From positions 1-64,000 of the forward strand of contig NZ_JABBNB010000020.1 in NCBI RefSeq assembly GCF_012933505.1: a DNA stretch of 64,000 bases, in the 5' to 3' direction. Positions 62,140 through 64,000 of this stretch are shown in pieces (position 1 is the stretch's first letter; each line of letters starts with the position of its first letter). The stretch is from Gordonia asplenii (GTDB taxonomy: Bacteria; Actinomycetota; Actinomycetes; Mycobacteriales; Mycobacteriaceae). The notes under the pieces were generated by a model that did not search any database, was not told where the DNA came from, and saw nothing but the letters and a program-made list of their open reading frames with translations. Made by a program: the position numbers and the translations under genes.

Positions 62140-62410
62140 CAACGCACTGCGGGCGGCGCTCTGGAGAACCAGTTCGCCGCCCGCGTAGCACGGACTCAAG
62201 TTACCAAGCGTGCTTGGTGGGTTGTGGGTTTCGCCTCGGCGAGGGAGAGCGAATCGATGTCGACCTCGACCGCAGTTTCGCAGGCGCACAACGCTTTAGC
62301 CTTCTTGCGGCGTGCCCCGCGTGGGTGCTTGCCGCCCGTGCTGGGAAGTGCTCGGCGAGGGGGTCCGGCCCTTATCTTCTGGTTCGGACTTGGCCTTCCG
62401 AGATTTCCGT
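62140..62410 (-). ncRNA. Ms1/MTS2823-like small RNA (by synteny and structure)
   Basis: The 360-base gap 62107-62466 has no credible gene. On the minus strand it has a promoter (TTGATG, 17 bases, TACAAA, 62445-62417), then about 265 bases rich in paired stretches and a strong terminator hairpin (62149-62184). In mycobacteria the abundant RNA-polymerase-binding Ms1 RNA is encoded at just this place, downstream of the Rv3661 HAD gene. No sequence comparison was possible; the call rests on position, size, promoter and terminator. Confidence 0.7.
62149..62184 (-). terminator. Terminator hairpin of the Ms1-like RNA
   Basis: GCGGGCGGCG (62149-62158) pairs with CGCCGCCCGC (62175-62184), with an inner CTGG/CCAG stem and AGAA loop. 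Confidence 0.65.
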
Positions 62411-62416
62411 AAGACC

Positions 62417-62445
62417 TTTGTACACCGTGAGTCAGGTCACATCAA
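62417..62445 (-). promoter_or_regulatory. Promoter of the Ms1-like RNA with overlapping Crp-type site
   Basis: On the minus strand: TTGATG, 17 bases, TACAAA. The spacer contains TGTGA-N6-TCACG (62426-62441), one mismatch from the Crp/GlxR pattern, so Crp could gate this promoter. Confidence 0.55.
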
Positions 62446-62466
62446 GCGTTCTCTGAAACGAGTTTT

Positions 62467-63351
62467 TCAGGCCATCGGGCGGCGTCGCCACCAGCCGTAA
62501 TAGAGCAACGCTCCCAGCGTGGCCACGCCGATTCCGGTCGCCGCCGAGGCAGCAACGATCGCCTTCCGGTTCTCCCGCAGCCGGCCCGACAGCGCGACCG
62601 GCCGGTCGAAGGTGAGGATCGGCCAGCCTCGGTCGGCCGCCTGTTTGCGCAGCCCGCGGTCGGGGTTGACGGCCGTCGGATGCCCGACGACCTCGAGCAT
62701 CGGCAGGTCGGTGACCGAGTCGGAGTAGGCGTAGCTCGCGGAGAGGTCGTAGCCGGCGGACTCGGCGAGTTCGGTCATCGCCTCGGCCTTGGCGTCGCCG
62801 TAACAGTAGAACTCCAACTCGCCCGCGTAGCGGCCGTCGACGACCTTCATGCGGCTGGCGCGCACCTCGTCGACGCCGAGCATCTCGCCGATCGGCGCGA
62901 CCATCTCGATGCCCGACGCCGAGATCAGTACGACGTCGTGGCCCTGCGCCCGATGTGTCGCGATCAGCTCGGCGGCCTCGGCGAAGACGAGCGGTTCGAC
63001 GATGTCGTGCAGCGTCTCGGAGACGATCGCGTTGATCTGTTCGACGTCCCAGCCGCGGCACATGTCGGTGACGTGGGCACGCAGCCGTTCGACCTGATCG
63101 TGGTCGGCGGCCGTCAGCAGGAACATCAGCTGTGCGTAGGTGGACTTGAGTACAGAACGCCGATTGATCAGGCCTTCGGCGTAGAACGGTCGGGTGAACG
63201 CGAGGGCGCTCGACCGGGCGATGACCGTCTTGTCGAGGTCGAAGAAGGCAGCGATACGGGGAGTCGCGCGATAGGGCGCAGACTGGTTGGTCACCCGGCC
63301 AGGGTACGTCCGTGCGGCGCCCGGAGCGAGAGTTTCCACCGGTGCGGACAT
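62467..63351 (-). CDS. HAD-IB family hydrolase (SerB-like, Rv3661-like)
   Basis: About 294 residues from ATG 63351 (300 from GTG 63369). HAD motif I is AAFFDLDKTVIARSS; motif II LISAS; motif III/IV SDSVTDLPMLEVVG. The family includes phosphoserine phosphatase-like enzymes; here the last 30 residues form a membrane segment (AATGIGVATLGALLYYGW), so it is probably anchored. It is the end of the Rv3683-Rv3661 block. The 6C RNA diverges from it. Confidence 0.88.
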   Translation of the reverse strand: MSAPVETLAPGAARTYPGRVTNQSAPYRATPRIAAFFDLDKTVIARSSALAFTRPFYAEGLINRRSVLKSTYAQLMFLLTAADHDQVERLRAHVTDMCRGWDVEQINAIVSETLHDIVEPLVFAEAAELIATHRAQGHDVVLISASGIEMVAPIGEMLGVDEVRASRMKVVDGRYAGELEFYCYGDAKAEAMTELAESAGYDLSASYAYSDSVTDLPMLEVVGHPTAVNPDRGLRKQAADRGWPILTFDRPVALSGRLRENRKAIVAASAATGIGVATLGALLYYGWWRRRPMA

Positions 63352-63379
63352 GTGCCCGAATCGGCCCACATGGTTGTAG

Positions 63380-63409
63380 TTGCAAACATTATCTGGGCGT
63401 GTGTATAGT
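63380..63409 (+). promoter_or_regulatory. Promoter of 6C RNA
   Basis: TTGCAA (63380-63385), 18 bases, TATAGT (63404-63409), a good sigma-70-type promoter with the RNA starting near 63416. Confidence 0.75.
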
Positions 63410-63415
63410 CGTGGA

Positions 63416-63523
63416 TACCCGGTCTTTACCGGGGCCTTTCAGCCCGACCCCCCGGGGCTGAAACGCGATGACCCCGGCCTCCTCCCCCCCTGGCCGGGGT
63501 CGTCCCCTTTTTGGGGGCTTTTT
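63416..63523 (+). ncRNA. 6C RNA
   Basis: Two stems with C-rich loops define the family. Stem 1 pairs TTTCAGCCC (63437-63445) with GGGCTGAAA (63455-63463); its loop has six C. Stem 2 pairs GACCCCGGCC (63470-63479) with GGCCGGGGTC (63492-63501); its loop has seven C in a row. A third hairpin CCCC-TTTTT-GGGG and a T-run end it. The position beside the Rv3661-like gene matches B11/6C of M. tuberculosis. 6C RNAs act on mRNAs through the C-rich loops. Confidence 0.92.
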
Positions 63524-63549
63524 GCGTGTGTTCGTTTCGAGTCAGGCGC

Positions 63550-64000
63550 CGACGCCGGTTGGCTGGTTGAGCCGGGCCGGAGCGTTCAGCGAAGACTATT
63601 CATTCCGCTGGTTGAGCCGGGTCGGAGCGCTAGCGCAGGCCCGTGTCGAAACCACGTGACCTGACGACGTCAGCACAACCAAACACTTAGCGACGACAGT
63701 GGGCGACCAGCCAGGCGTCGGTCGCCGTCGTCGAGTCGAAACCCATGTACCACAATGCCATTGGGTGCAATGGGCGTGGAGTTCGACCTGAACTCAACTG
63801 AATTCGTTGTGGCACTATGGTTTCCGTCGGGTTGGCGCTAGCGCAGGCACTCTCGACAAGCGAAATACGAGCCAACGGCGCTGGCCGTGTCCAAAGGCGG
63901 TCGTGCGAATTCTCGGCTGTTGCAAGGTGTTTGGTGGCGTTAGCAGGCTCATGTTGCGTGGTTTCGACACGGGTCTGCGCTAGCGCTTCGACCCGGCTCA
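63550..64000. repeat. Family B repeats at the right edge
   Basis: 63524-64000 holds no credible gene. CTGGTTGAGCCGGGCC near 63561 and CTGGTTGAGCCGGGTC near 63608, then GTGTCGAAACCACG at 63642. From 63910 a diverged long unit (GGTGTTTGGTGGCGTTAGCA, GTGGTTTCGACACGGGTC) is cut by the window end. It matches the 16.4-16.9 kb units. Confidence 0.8.

Noticed and set aside
62214..62456. Small plus-strand frames in the 62.2-62.45 kb gap
   Set aside because: No ribosome site or recognisable sequence, and they are antisense to the Ms1-like RNA.
63687..63875. 62-residue minus-strand frame near the right edge
   Set aside because: Lies within family B repeat-type DNA, with no ribosome site and no recognisable motif.

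Overview
The window is high-GC actinobacterial DNA, most likely from the order Mycobacteriales and probably a Gordonia-like genus (inference). The right third, about 38.1-63.5 kb, follows the gene order of the Mycobacterium tuberculosis Rv3683-Rv3661 block: metallophosphoesterase, ponA2, whiB4, the paired ArsA-like ATPases, DUF4177, RidA, MBL hydrolase, crp, nth, a membrane thioredoxin, a Nudix hydrolase, marP, ephE, a holin-like membrane protein, acs, an Rv3662c-like protein and a HAD hydrolase. Two non-coding RNAs sit at the places expected from that synteny: an Ms1-like RNA (about 62140-62410, minus) and the actinobacterial 6C RNA (63416-63523, plus).

Layout. 0.4-4.7 kb: an aldehyde dehydrogenase-pucR pair divergent from a TetR regulator and a membrane protein. 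4.8-10.6 kb: a GlxA/AraC regulator, a small membrane protein, a large exported protein, and a permease coupled to a universal stress protein. 10.6-14.1 kb: a tightly overlapping iclR-cobS-like-cobT-like operon. 14.3-22.8 kb: a taurine module made of xsc, a HAD hydrolase, a TauR-type MocR regulator, ald, tpa and pta. Tpa moves the amino group of taurine to pyruvate, Ald recycles the alanine, Xsc cleaves sulfoacetaldehyde to acetyl phosphate and sulfite, and Pta makes acetyl-CoA. Five TauR-like half-sites lie between ald and tpa.

24.5-32.9 kb: an integrated element of about 8.3 kb in a tRNA-Pro(CGG) gene, bounded by a perfect 114-bp direct repeat. It carries a tyrosine integrase, an XRE repressor, an excisionase, small unknown genes, a DUF3987-type helicase, a WhiB-like protein and an HK97 major capsid gene. 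It has no portal, terminase or tail genes, so it looks like a phiRv1/phiRv2-type prophage or capsid-bearing phage satellite. The integrase has one frameshift and the capsid gene two, so this copy is probably decaying. In the circular form the integrase frame would meet a stop just past attP; integration removes it.

33-38 kb: PaaX regulator, AidB-like acyl-CoA dehydrogenase, small-molecule kinase and a formylglycine-generating enzyme. Intergenic gaps across the window hold two dispersed repeat families. Family A carries a GAAGC/GCTTC stem. Family B carries the GGTTGAGCC / GTGTCGAAACCACG ends. All coordinates and motif calls come from reading the sequence; family names rest on recognised motifs and were not checked against databases.
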